This document shows positions 48,729 through 58,288 of a stretch of 64,000 nt of DNA, piece by piece; within the stretch, counting starts at the first letter, position 1, and every line of letters begins with the position of its first letter. The stretch covers positions 1-64,000 of the forward strand of contig NZ_JAHKKG010000003.1 in NCBI RefSeq assembly GCF_018829635.1, given 5' to 3'. Source of the DNA: Paractinoplanes bogorensis (GTDB lineage: Bacteria > Actinomycetota > Actinomycetes > Mycobacteriales > Micromonosporaceae). Made by a program: the position numbers and the translations under genes. Under the pieces are notes generated by a model. The model had not been told where the DNA came from, made no database searches, and worked only from the letters and a program-made list of their open reading frames with translations.

Positions 48729-49614
48729 GGATGGCGGCGGCGGCCGCGCGGACCTCGGCCCGCAACCAGGCGTGGGCGGCGTCGGTGTCGTAGCGCTGAT
48801 GCCAGACGCTGATCACCGGCGGCCGCGGCAGCGGGATCGGCAACTCCTCCACACTCAACCCGAACGCCTCGATCAGCGGACGGCAGGCGGCTTCCGGCAC
48901 GGTCAGGACGGCCCGCGTGCGGCTGACGATGTGCAGCGCCGTCGCGCTGGTGGCCACCGCGGCGATCACCTGCCGGGTCAGACCGTGGGTGGCCAGGTGG
49001 TCGTCGATCGGGTCGGTCAGGCGCCCGCGCCGCGAGAGCAGGACATGGGGGCTTTCCGCGTACGCGGTCAGGTCGAGCCCGGCCGCACCGGGTTCGCGCC
49101 GCCGCACGACGACCAGGTGGTCGTGCCCGACGATCTCGGACCGGAACTCGGGCAGCTGGGGTGCGGTGGCGCCGATCTCCAGGTCGACCCGGCCGTGCCG
49201 CAGGTCGTCCGAGTCGCCCGCTGCTTCTGCGAGCAGCCGGAGCCGTACGGCGGGAGCCTGCTCGGCAATCGACGTCAGCAACCGGGGCCCGAGCGCGGTG
49301 GCCAGCGCGTCGTGCCCGCGCAGGGTGAACGTGCGGTCCAGCGTGGCCAGGTCGAGATCGCGGCTCGGGGCGAGTAAGGCCTCGGCCTGGCTCAGGATGT
49401 CGCCGATGCGGTCGCGGACGGCCAGCGCGTACGGCGTCGGGGTCATCGTCCGCCCGGTCCGCACCAGGATGTCGTCGCCGGTCAGGCGGCGGATCCGGCC
49501 CAGCGTGCGGCTCACCGCCGGAACCGAGAGTCGCAGCCGTTCCGCCGCCCCGGTCACGCTGCCCTCTTCCAGCAGCGCGTGCAGGGCCGTGAGCAGGTTC
49601 AGATCCAGTTGCAT
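48715..49614 (-). CDS. LysR-family transcriptional regulator
   Basis: 299 residues: N-terminal winged HTH (LNLLTALHALLEEGSVTGAA, LRLSVPAVSRTLGRIRRLTG) and a two-lobed effector-binding domain (QAPAVRLRLLAEAA onward). ATG at 49614. It is divergent from the IMPase-like gene at 49681 across a 66-base gap, the usual arrangement for a LysR regulator and its target, so it likely controls the 49681-51052 pair. Confidence 0.92.
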   Translation of the reverse strand: MQLDLNLLTALHALLEEGSVTGAAERLRLSVPAVSRTLGRIRRLTGDDILVRTGRTMTPTPYALAVRDRIGDILSQAEALLAPSRDLDLATLDRTFTLRGHDALATALGPRLLTSIAEQAPAVRLRLLAEAAGDSDDLRHGRVDLEIGATAPQLPEFRSEIVGHDHLVVVRRREPGAAGLDLTAYAESPHVLLSRRGRLTDPIDDHLATHGLTRQVIAAVATSATALHIVSRTRAVLTVPEAACRPLIEAFGLSVEELPIPLPRPPVISVWHQRYDTDAAHAWLRAEVRAAAAAILTRP

Positions 49615-49680
49615 GGCGGTAAACTCTAGCTTGCCAACGTTGCACTGGACTCAACGCTCTGAGCGCCCGATGCTCGATGC

Positions 49681-50448
49681 ATGAACGAACTTCTGAACGT
49701 GGCCGTGACCGCGGTTCGTCAGGCGGGTGACCGGCTGCGGCAGCGCTATTCGACCGAGAGCCGCCCGGCCGGCTTCGACGACATGATGGCGGCGCTGCGG
49801 GCCAACGACGCGACGGTGGCCGACGTGCTGCGGGCCGCCCTGCCCGGAGACGGCTTCGAGGACGAGCACGCGTCCGGCCCGATCGCCGACGGTGACCGCT
49901 GGCTGCTCGACCCGGTCGGCGGCAACGTCAACGCCGTGCACGGGATGACCGACTGGAACATCGGGGTCAGCCTGGTCCGCGACGGGAAGCCGGTGCTGGC
50001 CGTGCTCTACGCCCCGCCGGCCGACGAGATGTTCACCGCGATCGCGGGGGAGGGCGCGTACCTGAACGGCGTACGGCTGAAAGTCAGTGCCAAGACGGAC
50101 CTGTCGGCCGCCCTGGTCGGAACCGGTCAGGCCACCCCCGGACGCGACGCGGCCAAGGCTTCGCTGGTCGGTGCCTCCGTGGCCGCGATGATGCAGCAGG
50201 CCCTGTACGTCCGCGTGTCGGTGCCCGTCGGCCACCAGCTGGCCCAGGTCGCGGCGGGCCGGATGGACGCGCACTGGCAGTTCGAGAACGTCCGCTCGCA
50301 CGCCGGCCCGGTGCTGCTCGTGCGCGAGGCGGGCGGCATCGTCACCGATCTCGACGGAAAACCGTGGGACCTTTCCTCCCGTACGGGCTACGTAGCCGCA
50401 GCGCCCGGCGTGCACGCCGACGTGCTGGCCGTGGTGGCGGGGCGCTGA
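49681..50448 (+). CDS. Inositol-monophosphatase-family protein with altered motifs
   Basis: 255 residues of the IMPase/FBPase fold. The metal motif normally written DPIDGT reads DPVGGNVN, so the second Asp is Gly. The C-terminal WDxAA motif reads NVRSHAGPVLLVREAGG, losing the Trp-Asp. An EDEH acidic motif remains near residue 61. The enzyme may therefore be inactive on the usual sugar phosphates or use a different chemistry. It is one base apart from the downstream NAD(P)-binding gene and divergent from LysR. Confidence 0.8.
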   Translation: MNELLNVAVTAVRQAGDRLRQRYSTESRPAGFDDMMAALRANDATVADVLRAALPGDGFEDEHASGPIADGDRWLLDPVGGNVNAVHGMTDWNIGVSLVRDGKPVLAVLYAPPADEMFTAIAGEGAYLNGVRLKVSAKTDLSAALVGTGQATPGRDAAKASLVGASVAAMMQQALYVRVSVPVGHQLAQVAAGRMDAHWQFENVRSHAGPVLLVREAGGIVTDLDGKPWDLSSRTGYVAAAPGVHADVLAVVAGR

Positions 50449-50449
50449 C

Positions 50450-51052
50450 ATGCGGATAGCCGTGCTGGGCGCCACCGGTGGCGTCGGACGACTGCTGGTG
50501 CGACGGGCCCTCGACCGCGGCCTGCAGGTGACCGCGGTCGCACGTGATCCCCGCGCAGTGGCGGCGCACGACGGACTCATCGTCGCGCCCGGCGACGTCC
50601 ACGACCCGGGGTCGATCGCACGCGCCGTCGAGGGCAGCGAGGTGCTGCTGTCCGGTCTCGGCGGCCCGCCCGGCATCCTGGTCGCCGGTGCCCGGGCCGC
50701 GGTGAAGTCGGGCGTGCCCCGGGTGATCTGGCTGGGCGCGTTCGGGACCGGGCGCACCGCTGCGGAGGTGAGCGGTCTGACCCGGGCCGTGCTCGGCCTG
50801 GCCCTGCGCCGGGAACTGCCCGACAAGGTCGCGGCCGACGACACCGTACTCGCGGCCGGATTCACCGTCTTCCACGCCGGGCGGCTCACCAACGGTCCAG
50901 CGGCGGCCGGGCGTACGGTCGCTCCGTCCGAGGTGCCGCGGCGGCTGTTCCCAGCCGCGGTGAGCCGGGCGACGGTCGCCGCGGCGATGGTCGACGAGGC
51001 CGTCGACCCCCGCTTCCCCGGCCGCATCGCCGTGCCGGGCGGGGCAGAATGA
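50450..51052 (+). CDS. NAD(P)-binding atypical SDR / NmrA-like protein
   Basis: 200 residues. The Rossmann motif GATGGVGRLLVRRAL is at the N-terminus, with ARDP at the end of strand 2 (dinucleotide preference for NADP is plausible). VIWLGAFGTG is the central strand; there is no YxxxK catalytic pair in the usual position, as in NmrA-like sensors or NAD(P)H-dependent isomerases. Starts one base after the IMPase-like stop; same operon. Confidence 0.85.
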   Translation: MRIAVLGATGGVGRLLVRRALDRGLQVTAVARDPRAVAAHDGLIVAPGDVHDPGSIARAVEGSEVLLSGLGGPPGILVAGARAAVKSGVPRVIWLGAFGTGRTAAEVSGLTRAVLGLALRRELPDKVAADDTVLAAGFTVFHAGRLTNGPAAAGRTVAPSEVPRRLFPAAVSRATVAAAMVDEAVDPRFPGRIAVPGGAE

Positions 51053-51056
51053 TCGG

Positions 51057-51560
51057 GTGGCTTCGTTCGAGCAGGTGGCAGCGACGTTCTGGCACGACGA
51101 CAACAAGCGCGGCGCACTGGCCCCGCTGACCCCGGCCGCATTGGCCGACGCGGAACGGAAGCTGGGCCTGAAGCTGCCCGCCGATCTGCTGACCTTGCTC
51201 GAACACCAGAACGGCGGCGTCGTCGCGGAAGCCTGGGACGCGTGCCCCGCCCCGGCGAATTCGTGGAGCTCCGACCACGTCCCGTTCGACCACCTGATGG
51301 GCGTAGGACCGGCTGGTGGCGACAGGCTCACCCTGCTCGACACGGAGTACCTGGTCGGCGAGTGGGACCTGCCGTCCCCGGTCGTGCTGCTGAGCGGCGA
51401 CGGCCACTACTGGATAGCGCTGGACTACCGGGAGTGCGGGCCGACCGGCGAGCCCGCCGTCGTCTGGCTCGACAGCGACGACGAGTCGGAGTTCCGCATC
51501 GCGCCCGACTTCCGCGCGTTTCTGGAGCATCTGACCCCGTCGGAAGGGTTCGCCGACTGA
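51057..51560 (+). CDS. SMI1/KNR4 (SUKH) family protein
   Basis: 167 residues. LTPAALADAERKLGLKLPAD followed by LLTLLEHQNGG is the classic start of the SMI1/KNR4 fold, and SPVVLLSGDGHYWIALDYRE with VVWLDSDDESEFRIAPDFRA matches its second half. Many bacterial members are immunity proteins for polymorphic toxins; others have housekeeping roles. No toxin gene lies beside it here. The GTG at 51057 is used; five bases after the previous stop. Confidence 0.82.
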   Translation: MASFEQVAATFWHDDNKRGALAPLTPAALADAERKLGLKLPADLLTLLEHQNGGVVAEAWDACPAPANSWSSDHVPFDHLMGVGPAGGDRLTLLDTEYLVGEWDLPSPVVLLSGDGHYWIALDYRECGPTGEPAVVWLDSDDESEFRIAPDFRAFLEHLTPSEGFAD

Positions 51561-51619
51561 TCAACGGTGCCCCGCGAAATGCGGCTGCTGTGCCCGGGAC
51601 GCTGAGTTACCGTGCTCCG

Positions 51620-52555
51620 ATGCAGGCGGGCGAGGCCCAGCGGGCCACACAGGCAGCGGTATCCAGCGCGACGTCACTCGGCCTGACCGTCCACGACGCG
51701 GCCGTCCTGCACAACTCGAACAAGCTCACCCTGCGGCTGCGGCCCTGCGACGTGCTGGCCCGGGTGGCGCCGGCCACGCACCGGGGCGCCCAGTTCGAGG
51801 TGGACATCGCCCGGCACCTGTCGGCGGCCGGAAGTCCGGTTGCCGCGCTCATAACGCCCCGGGTCTTCGTCCGGGACGACTACACGGTCACGCTCTGGAC
51901 CTATTACGAACCGGTGAGCGGTCTTCCCGCCGCGGACTACGCCCGGGCGCTCGAACGCCTGCACGCCGGGATGCGCCAGGTGGACCTGCCCGCCCCGCAC
52001 TTCACCGACCGGGTCGCCGAGGCCCGGAAGCTCGTGGCCGACCCCGCCCGGACGCCGCGGTTGACCGACGCGGACCGATCCTTTCTCGCCGGCACACTGG
52101 ACCGCTTGCGCCGAGCGGTCAGCGACAGCGGCCGGCCCGAACAACTCCTGCACGGCGAGCCGCACCCCGGCAACCTGCTCCCGACCGCGGCCGGTCCGCT
52201 CTTCATCGACTTCGAGACGTGTTGCCGGGGACCGATCGAGTTCGACGTGGCACACGCACCCGACGAGGTCGGAACCCAATACCCGGGCGTCGATCCTCAG
52301 GTCCTCCGGGACTGCCGGGCCCTCATGCTGGCGATGATCACCACATGGCGCTGGGACCGCGACGACGAGTACCCCGACGGCCACCGGCTGGGCACCGAGT
52401 GGCTGAACGAACTCCGCCGGATCGACGGTCAGATGCCCAGCGCACGGTCGAGCAGCTTGAAGCGGAACGCCGCCGACAGCGCGCCGAACCACAATGCCAG
52501 CGCGGGCAGCACGACGTCGAAGACCGGCTCGGCCGGGCCGGTCAGGCCGAAGTAG
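51620..52555 (+). CDS. Aminoglycoside-phosphotransferase-like kinase
   Basis: Residues 1-275 form an APH/choline-kinase fold: the ATP-lobe strand LTLRLRPCDVLARVAP, the Brenner motif LLHGEPHPGNLL (usual D replaced by E) and the metal motif FIDFETCC. The last ~40 residues (after RIDGQMP) are encoded antisense to the end of the P-type ATPase gene for 127 bases and look like antisense translation (SARSSSLKRNAADSAPNH). The native stop may therefore have been lost by a frameshift, or the overlap is real. Substrate unknown: a small-molecule kinase, possibly antibiotic-modifying. Confidence 0.75.
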   Translation: MQAGEAQRATQAAVSSATSLGLTVHDAAVLHNSNKLTLRLRPCDVLARVAPATHRGAQFEVDIARHLSAAGSPVAALITPRVFVRDDYTVTLWTYYEPVSGLPAADYARALERLHAGMRQVDLPAPHFTDRVAEARKLVADPARTPRLTDADRSFLAGTLDRLRRAVSDSGRPEQLLHGEPHPGNLLPTAAGPLFIDFETCCRGPIEFDVAHAPDEVGTQYPGVDPQVLRDCRALMLAMITTWRWDRDDEYPDGHRLGTEWLNELRRIDGQMPSARSSSLKRNAADSAPNHNASAGSTTSKTGSAGPVRPK

Positions 52556-54831
52556 TCGGACAGCGCCGGCACGAACAGCACCGCCGTGAAGACGAGGATG
52601 AGGGCGGCGACCAGGATCGTGGGACGGCGGTCGCCGGTCGGGGTGGTCCAGGCGGCGAAGAAGCGCGCCGGCGGCGCCAGGAACAGGATCAGGATGAACG
52701 AGGCCAGGCAGTAGAAGGTGGACAGTCCGGTCTGGGCGCCGACGGCGGCGGCCGCGGCGGTGAAGCCGGAATCGGTCGAGGACAAGCCCGTGTATTTCTC
52801 GAAGGCGGCGTAGCTGTCGGCCGGGATCCGCCCGGAGGTGAAGCCCGTGGTGATCAGCTGGTAGAGGTAGGCGTAGATCGCCGTGCCGAATCCGGCCGTC
52901 ACCACGGCGGCGGGGATGACGAAGCGGGCCAGGTTGCCGAGCAGGTGTTTGTCCGGCGGCACCGGCCGGGCCCAGAAGGTCAGGAAGAACGTCGGCACGC
53001 CCACCGTCAGCAGGGTCAGGCCGACCTGGGTGGGGGAGTAGGGGAAACCCATGCCGAGCATGCTCACGGCCAGGATCACGATGCCCTGGGTGGCGACCCG
53101 GGCCAGAAAGACGTGCATCGACACGCCGATCCCGCTGATGATCCGGCGGCCCTGCTGCTGGGCGGGCAGCAGGGCGGCGAACGAGTCGTCGGTGAGCACG
53201 ATGTCGGCCACGTCGCGGGTGACCGCGCTGCCGCTGCGCATCGCCACGCCGACCTGGGCCGCCTTGAGCGCGCGGGCGTCGTTCACGCCGTCGCCGATCA
53301 TCGCGACGTAGTGGCCCCGGCGCCGTAAGGCGGCGACGATGCGTTCCTTCTGTTCGGGACTGACCCGGCCGAACACCGTGGTGCGGGCGATGAGCGCGTC
53401 GTCCAGCTCGTCGATCTCGGCGCCGGACACCGGTTCGGCCGTGCCCAGGCCGGCGCGGGCGGCAAGAGCGGCTACCGTACGGGGGTCATCGCCGGACAGC
53501 ACTTTGAGGGTGACCCCGTCGGCGTGGAAACGGGTCACGCTCGCGGCCACGTCGGGGCGCAACTCGTCGGCCAGCGCGACCAGGGCCACCGGTTCGCCCG
53601 ACCGCGACAGGGCCAGCACCCGGAGACCCCGAGCGGCCCGCACCGCCACCTCCGGGCCCAGAGAATCAGCGGCGCCCAGCTCCCATGTGCCGTCCGGAGT
53701 CGTCAGGCTCGACCGGCGCGTCGCGGAGGTGAACGGCACCTCGCCGGTCACATCCGTCCAGGCCTCGCCCGGCAGAGCCGCCGCCAGCGCCGTGGTGGTC
53801 AGGTTGGGCGTGGTGACGCTTCGTGCGTACGAACCCAGCACCGTCCCCGCCTCGTCCGCGGTGAGCGAGCCGAGCGGGACGATCTCGTCCAGGGTCAGGC
53901 GGCCGGTGGTCAGCGTGCCGGTCTTGTCGGTGCAGATCACGTCGACGTTGCTGATCGACTCGACCGCGTTGACCTGTTGCACGAGCGCGCCCTGCCCGGC
54001 CAGCGCGGCCGCCCCGGTGGTGTAGGCGACGGCGATCAGCAGGAACAGCCCGTACGGGACCAGCCCCGACAACACGGCGGTGATCTGTACGACGCGGAGC
54101 AGACTGAACCCCTCGAGCAGCGCCTGGGCCACGATCGCGCCGCTCATCAGGACGGTCAGCGCGATCACCAGCCGGACGACGAACTCGACCCGGCGCTGCA
54201 GCGGCGTCTTGTCGGTGCTGACCTGGCGGGCCTCGGCGGTCAACCGGCCCGCGTAGCTGTGCGCACCCACGTCACGGGCCAACTGGAAACCGTCACCGGC
54301 CACGCAGAAGCTGCCCGAGCGCAGATCGTCACCGGGCCCCTTGGCGATCGGGTCCGACTCACCGGTGAGAAGCGACTCGTCGACGTCGACCCGCCCGCCG
54401 GAGTGCAGCGAGCTGTCGCCGGGGAGCAGCGGCCCGTCGACCACGATCTGATCACCGGCCCGGATGCGCAGCAGGTCCCCTCGGACGACCTCCCCGGGCG
54501 CGAGCGAGACCTCGGCGCCGTCACGCAGCACCCGGACGCCGGCCCGGTCGAGCAGTTGCAGCCGGTCGAGCTTGCGCTTGGCCCGGATCTCCTGGGCCGC
54601 GCTGAGCACCGCGTTGATCAGGCCGAGCCCCACGCTGATCAGCGCGTCGCTGTACCGGCCGAGGGCGAGCAGCGCGGCACCGATGACGAACAGGATCAGG
54701 TTGAAGAAGGAGAAGACGTTCGCCCGCAGGATCGCGGCCACGCTGCGGGTCTTGCCGGCCGCGACGTTGGCCTCGCCGCGTCTCCGTCGCTCGGCCGCTT
54801 CGGCGCTGGTCAGACCTGAGATCGCCGCCAC
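52429..54831 (-). CDS. CtpE-like cation-transporting P-type ATPase
   Basis: 800 residues. Actuator motif LLTGESDP near residue 157, phosphorylation motif ICTDKTGTLT near 300, and hinge motif MIGDGVND near 513 are intact. About ten transmembrane helices. The M4 sequence GLVPYGLFLLIAVAY, instead of PEGL, resembles mycobacterial CtpE, a calcium transporter; I therefore favour Ca2+ or a related divalent ion, by analogy only. There is no N-terminal heavy-metal domain. GTG at 54831. Its end overlaps the convergent kinase frame. Confidence 0.9.
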   Translation of the reverse strand: MAAISGLTSAEAAERRRRGEANVAAGKTRSVAAILRANVFSFFNLILFVIGAALLALGRYSDALISVGLGLINAVLSAAQEIRAKRKLDRLQLLDRAGVRVLRDGAEVSLAPGEVVRGDLLRIRAGDQIVVDGPLLPGDSSLHSGGRVDVDESLLTGESDPIAKGPGDDLRSGSFCVAGDGFQLARDVGAHSYAGRLTAEARQVSTDKTPLQRRVEFVVRLVIALTVLMSGAIVAQALLEGFSLLRVVQITAVLSGLVPYGLFLLIAVAYTTGAAALAGQGALVQQVNAVESISNVDVICTDKTGTLTTGRLTLDEIVPLGSLTADEAGTVLGSYARSVTTPNLTTTALAAALPGEAWTDVTGEVPFTSATRRSSLTTPDGTWELGAADSLGPEVAVRAARGLRVLALSRSGEPVALVALADELRPDVAASVTRFHADGVTLKVLSGDDPRTVAALAARAGLGTAEPVSGAEIDELDDALIARTTVFGRVSPEQKERIVAALRRRGHYVAMIGDGVNDARALKAAQVGVAMRSGSAVTRDVADIVLTDDSFAALLPAQQQGRRIISGIGVSMHVFLARVATQGIVILAVSMLGMGFPYSPTQVGLTLLTVGVPTFFLTFWARPVPPDKHLLGNLARFVIPAAVVTAGFGTAIYAYLYQLITTGFTSGRIPADSYAAFEKYTGLSSTDSGFTAAAAAVGAQTGLSTFYCLASFILILFLAPPARFFAAWTTPTGDRRPTILVAALILVFTAVLFVPALSDYFGLTGPAEPVFDVVLPALALWFGALSAAFRFKLLDRALGI

Positions 54832-54948
54832 CCTCGAATGCTCGCACGTTTCGACCCGGCACCGGCCGCTCCTGCCGGAACGCAGGCCCGGCGCCGGCCG
54901 CGTCTGCCGGAACGCGGACGAGGCACGGCGGCGCCGCGCGGGGGACCG

Positions 54949-57084
54949 TCATTCGCTGCGGGCGGTCTCCGGTCCGGTGATGCGCTCGAGCAGGGGCATG
55001 GTCGAGGCGATGATGGCGAGGCAGGCGGCCAGCCCGGCGGCGACGATCAGGTAGTAGCCCGGCGACGGGGCGATCAGCGTGTAACCCATCTGCGCCCGAA
55101 GGAACAGGCCGGCCGCCAGGAAGCCCATGACGATCGCGGTGACCGCCACGGCCAGCAGCGGCGCCGCCGTCTCGAGGGCGACCACCCGGCGCAGCATCCG
55201 CACCGGCGCGCCGCTGAGCCGCAGCAGGCTGAACGGCCGTTTCCGCTCGGTCAGCCCGCCGACCACGCTGACCACCAGGCTGCACCCGGCGATGGCCAGG
55301 CTGGCCACGATGACGACGTCGGCCAGTTGCTGCCAGCCGCGCAGCGTGTCGGCGAAGCTGGACTCGAAGTCGCCGGGCACCGTCGGCGGGATCACGTAGG
55401 CCGGGAAGGCCTGTTCGAGCGTGGTGCGGGCGTGTTCGATGGCGGTGGCCGAGCCGTCGGTGAGCACGACGACCGACTGCGTCGGCAGTTTCGCCAGGCT
55501 GTCGAGGGTCACCGACGAGGCCGCCCAGATCCGGTTCGGGTCAGCATTTTCCCGGTACGGGATCAGGTCGCTCGGCACCACCGCGACCGAGGCACCCGGG
55601 GCACACCGCCCGTACGCGGAAGGCAGCTCACCGCAGGCCACCAGCCCTTCGTAGGCGTGGTCGTCCGGGTTCTGGCGCAGCACGGTCACCGACTTGACGC
55701 CGGGCAGCGCACTCAGACCCGCGGCCGGCAGCGGCTTTCCCTCGGTGAAGAGGAAAACCGCGGCGCTGTCGGTCGAGCCGATCGGGGCCGGTCCGCGGTT
55801 GGCGATGATCGTCGTGATCACGCCGGTGGCCGCGCTGGTGATGAACAGGGCCAGCATGATCCCGCTGATCGCCCGGAACCCGGCCTTCGGGTTGTCGGCC
55901 AGGCGCCGGGCCGCGATCAGGGTGGCCGGCCGGTTCGAGCGCCGGGCCAGCATCCGGGCGGTTCCCGCGGTGAGCAGCGGGCCGGCCACCAGCAGGCCGA
56001 TCATCACCAGGAGCAGCCCGGGCAGGAATACCGCCATCTGCCCGTCCGAGGTCTCGGGCCGCCGGCCGACCAGGAAGAACGCCAGTTCGCCGAGACCGAG
56101 CAGCAACGGGAGCAGCCGGTACCAGCGCGGTGGGCGCGGGGTGGTCCGGCGGGAGATGCCCAGCGGCGAGACCCGTACGCGATGAAGGGAAACTCCCGCC
56201 GCCAGCGCGGCGCCGACCGGCACGCCCACGGCGACGATCAGTGCGTCGGCCACGGTGAGCGTGATGTCGGCGGGGAAGAACCGGTCGCCGGTGAAGGGAA
56301 TGTCCGCGAGCGAGCCCCGTACGGCGAGGAACAACCCGAAGCCCACCAGGGTCCCGGCCAGCGCGGCGGCGGCCGACTCGATCGCCGCGATCGCCGAGAT
56401 CTGCCTCGGTGTCGCGCCGACCAGGCGCATCGCGGCGAACCGCTGCTCGCGCCGGGCGGCGTTGAGCCGGGTGGCGGTGCCGATCAGGATCAGCACCGGG
56501 AACAGCAGCCCGGCCACGATGACGCTCATGATGAGGTCGACGGTGGTCTCGGGCAGGCCGGGAGCGCTGTCGTCGAGGCTGGTCAGGGGTACGGCGCGGG
56601 GCAGCTCGGCCACCTCGGCGGCCGGGCGGCCGACGAACAGCATCAGCGTGTCGGGCGACGGCAGGGCGGCGTCGCCGATCGTGCCCACGGCCCGGCCCGG
56701 ATAGCGGGCACTCAAGGGGTTTGCGTCGAGAACCCGTTGCAACGCCGGCGAGACGTAATATTCGCCGGTCGCGGGCACCGCGGGCAGGCCGGTCGGCACG
56801 GGTGAATCCGGTCCGGTGGCGGCGACGTCGATCCGGGTGATCTGCTCGCCGTGGAAGAAGTCGTCGCGGCTGCTCCACCACAGCGGCTGCGCTCCATCGC
56901 CGGCCTCCGTGGCCTGCGGATAAAGTGCCGCGACCCGGTTGAGCTGGGCGTTGACCGCGTTGATGCCGGCGAAGGTGGACAGCAGCAGGGCCGCACCGAC
57001 GGCCACCGCGGCGGCGATGACGGCCAGTCGGGTGAGCGCTTCCCGGCCCCCGGCCACGGCCAGGCGCAACCCGAAGCCGATCAC
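54949..57084 (-). CDS. FtsX/MacB-type ABC permease
   Basis: 711 residues with two FtsX-like blocks: an N-terminal helix and large extracytoplasmic domain, a group of three helices near residue 190-290 (with RREQRFAAMRLVGATPRQIS, the FtsX motif), a central helix pair, and a C-terminal set (RPFSLLRLSGAPVRMLRRVV). Such permeases work in lipoprotein/cell-envelope export or antimicrobial resistance. GTG at 57084 overlaps the ATPase stop (GTGA). Third gene of the PadR operon. Confidence 0.9.
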   Translation of the reverse strand: MIGFGLRLAVAGGREALTRLAVIAAAVAVGAALLLSTFAGINAVNAQLNRVAALYPQATEAGDGAQPLWWSSRDDFFHGEQITRIDVAATGPDSPVPTGLPAVPATGEYYVSPALQRVLDANPLSARYPGRAVGTIGDAALPSPDTLMLFVGRPAAEVAELPRAVPLTSLDDSAPGLPETTVDLIMSVIVAGLLFPVLILIGTATRLNAARREQRFAAMRLVGATPRQISAIAAIESAAAALAGTLVGFGLFLAVRGSLADIPFTGDRFFPADITLTVADALIVAVGVPVGAALAAGVSLHRVRVSPLGISRRTTPRPPRWYRLLPLLLGLGELAFFLVGRRPETSDGQMAVFLPGLLLVMIGLLVAGPLLTAGTARMLARRSNRPATLIAARRLADNPKAGFRAISGIMLALFITSAATGVITTIIANRGPAPIGSTDSAAVFLFTEGKPLPAAGLSALPGVKSVTVLRQNPDDHAYEGLVACGELPSAYGRCAPGASVAVVPSDLIPYRENADPNRIWAASSVTLDSLAKLPTQSVVVLTDGSATAIEHARTTLEQAFPAYVIPPTVPGDFESSFADTLRGWQQLADVVIVASLAIAGCSLVVSVVGGLTERKRPFSLLRLSGAPVRMLRRVVALETAAPLLAVAVTAIVMGFLAAGLFLRAQMGYTLIAPSPGYYLIVAAGLAACLAIIASTMPLLERITGPETARSE

Positions 57085-57758
57085 GATGCGAGCCGGGCCG
57101 GGGCGGTGACGCGGCCGTCGCGGACCACGACCTCGCGGTCGGCGTAGGCGGCGACCCGGGGCTCGTGGGTGACCAGCACGACCGTGGTGCCGGCCTCGCG
57201 GGCCGTGCCGACCATCAGATCCATCACCTGCTCGCCGGTGAGCGAGTCGAGCGAGCCGGTCGGTTCGTCGGCGAACAGCACCTGGGGCGAGGTGACCAGC
57301 GCCCGGGCCAGCGCGACCCGTTGCGCCTGGCCGCCGGAGAGCTCGCCCGAGCGGCGCTCACCCAGTCCTTCGAGGCCGAGCCGGTCGAACCAGCCCGCCG
57401 CGCTGCGCAGCGCCGCCGCCCGCCGGACCCCACCGAGCATCAACGGGAGAGCCACATTTTCGGCCGCGGTCAGCTCGGGCACCAACTGTCCGAACTGGAA
57501 CACGAACCCGAACTGCTCGCGCCGCAGGGCACTGCGCCGCGCCTCGGAGAGCGAATCGAGCCGCCGGCCGTCGTGGACGACCTCGCCCGCGCCGGGCACC
57601 AGGATGCCGGCCAGGCAGTGCAGCAGCGTCGACTTGCCGGAGCCGCTCGGCCCCATCACGGCGACGATCTCGCCGGCGTCGATCTCGAGGCTCGCGCCGC
57701 GCAGGGCGGGCGTCGAGCCGAACGAGAACTCCAGGTCGCGGGCTTCGAGGATGGTCAT
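57081..57758 (-). CDS. MacB-type ABC ATPase subunit
   Basis: 225 residues: Walker A GPSGSGKST, Q-loop FVFQFGQLVPELTA, signature LSGGQAQR, Walker B VLFADEPTGSLDS; the LolD/MacB class that pairs with FtsX-like permeases. ATG at 57758 overlaps the PadR stop. Expression is probably controlled by the PadR product. Confidence 0.93.
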   Translation of the reverse strand: MTILEARDLEFSFGSTPALRGASLEIDAGEIVAVMGPSGSGKSTLLHCLAGILVPGAGEVVHDGRRLDSLSEARRSALRREQFGFVFQFGQLVPELTAAENVALPLMLGGVRRAAALRSAAGWFDRLGLEGLGERRSGELSGGQAQRVALARALVTSPQVLFADEPTGSLDSLTGEQVMDLMVGTAREAGTTVVLVTHEPRVAAYADREVVVRDGRVTAPARLAS

Positions 57759-58279
57759 GGCCGCACCGCCTTGCGCAGGGCGTCGAGCCGGGCGCCGGTC
57801 GTCTCGATCCAGCGCAGGTCGGCCTCGAGGTGGAAGAGCCCGTGGTCGGCGAGCAGGCCGTCGACCAGGCTGCTGCTGCGCTTGATCTCGGTGAGCTCGC
57901 GCATCCGCTGCAGGTGGGCGGCGCGCTGGGTGTCCAGATATTCCTCGGCCGGCCGGTCGAGCATGAGCGCGAGCACGACCTTGGCGAAGAGGACCGTCTG
58001 CAGATGGGGCTCGGGCTCCACCGGCTCGATCAGCCACTGCCCGACCTCGGTCGCGCCGCGCTCGGTGATCAGGTAGCGCTTGCGGTCGGGGCCGTCGCCC
58101 GGGCCGACCTCGCTGACGACCACCTTGCCGTCGCGGGCCAGTCGTCCCAGCGTCGAGTAGACCTGGCCGAACGGCAGCGGTTTGCCGCGGCCGAAGAAGG
58201 CGTCGTAGTCGCGTTTGAGGTCGTAGCCGTGGCTGGGCTCGCGTTCGAGCAGCCCGAGCAGGGTCAGGGGAACGCTCAT
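57755..58279 (-). CDS. PadR-family transcriptional regulator
   Basis: 174 residues: winged HTH (MSVPLTLLGLLEREPSHGYDL, PLPFGQVYSTLGRLARDGKV) and a helical dimerisation arm. ATG at 58279 is used because the motif MSVPLTLL begins the PadR fold. The dyads at 58289-58315 lie just upstream. First gene of the operon with the ABC system, which it likely represses until a ligand binds. Confidence 0.93.
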   Translation of the reverse strand: MSVPLTLLGLLEREPSHGYDLKRDYDAFFGRGKPLPFGQVYSTLGRLARDGKVVVSEVGPGDGPDRKRYLITERGATEVGQWLIEPVEPEPHLQTVLFAKVVLALMLDRPAEEYLDTQRAAHLQRMRELTEIKRSSSLVDGLLADHGLFHLEADLRWIETTGARLDALRKAVRP

Positions 58280-58288
58280 GAGGCGACA

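Noticed and set aside
51057-51560. Immunity gene of a toxin system
   Set aside because: The SUKH fold alone is not enough; no toxin, secretion or toxin-repeat gene is adjacent.
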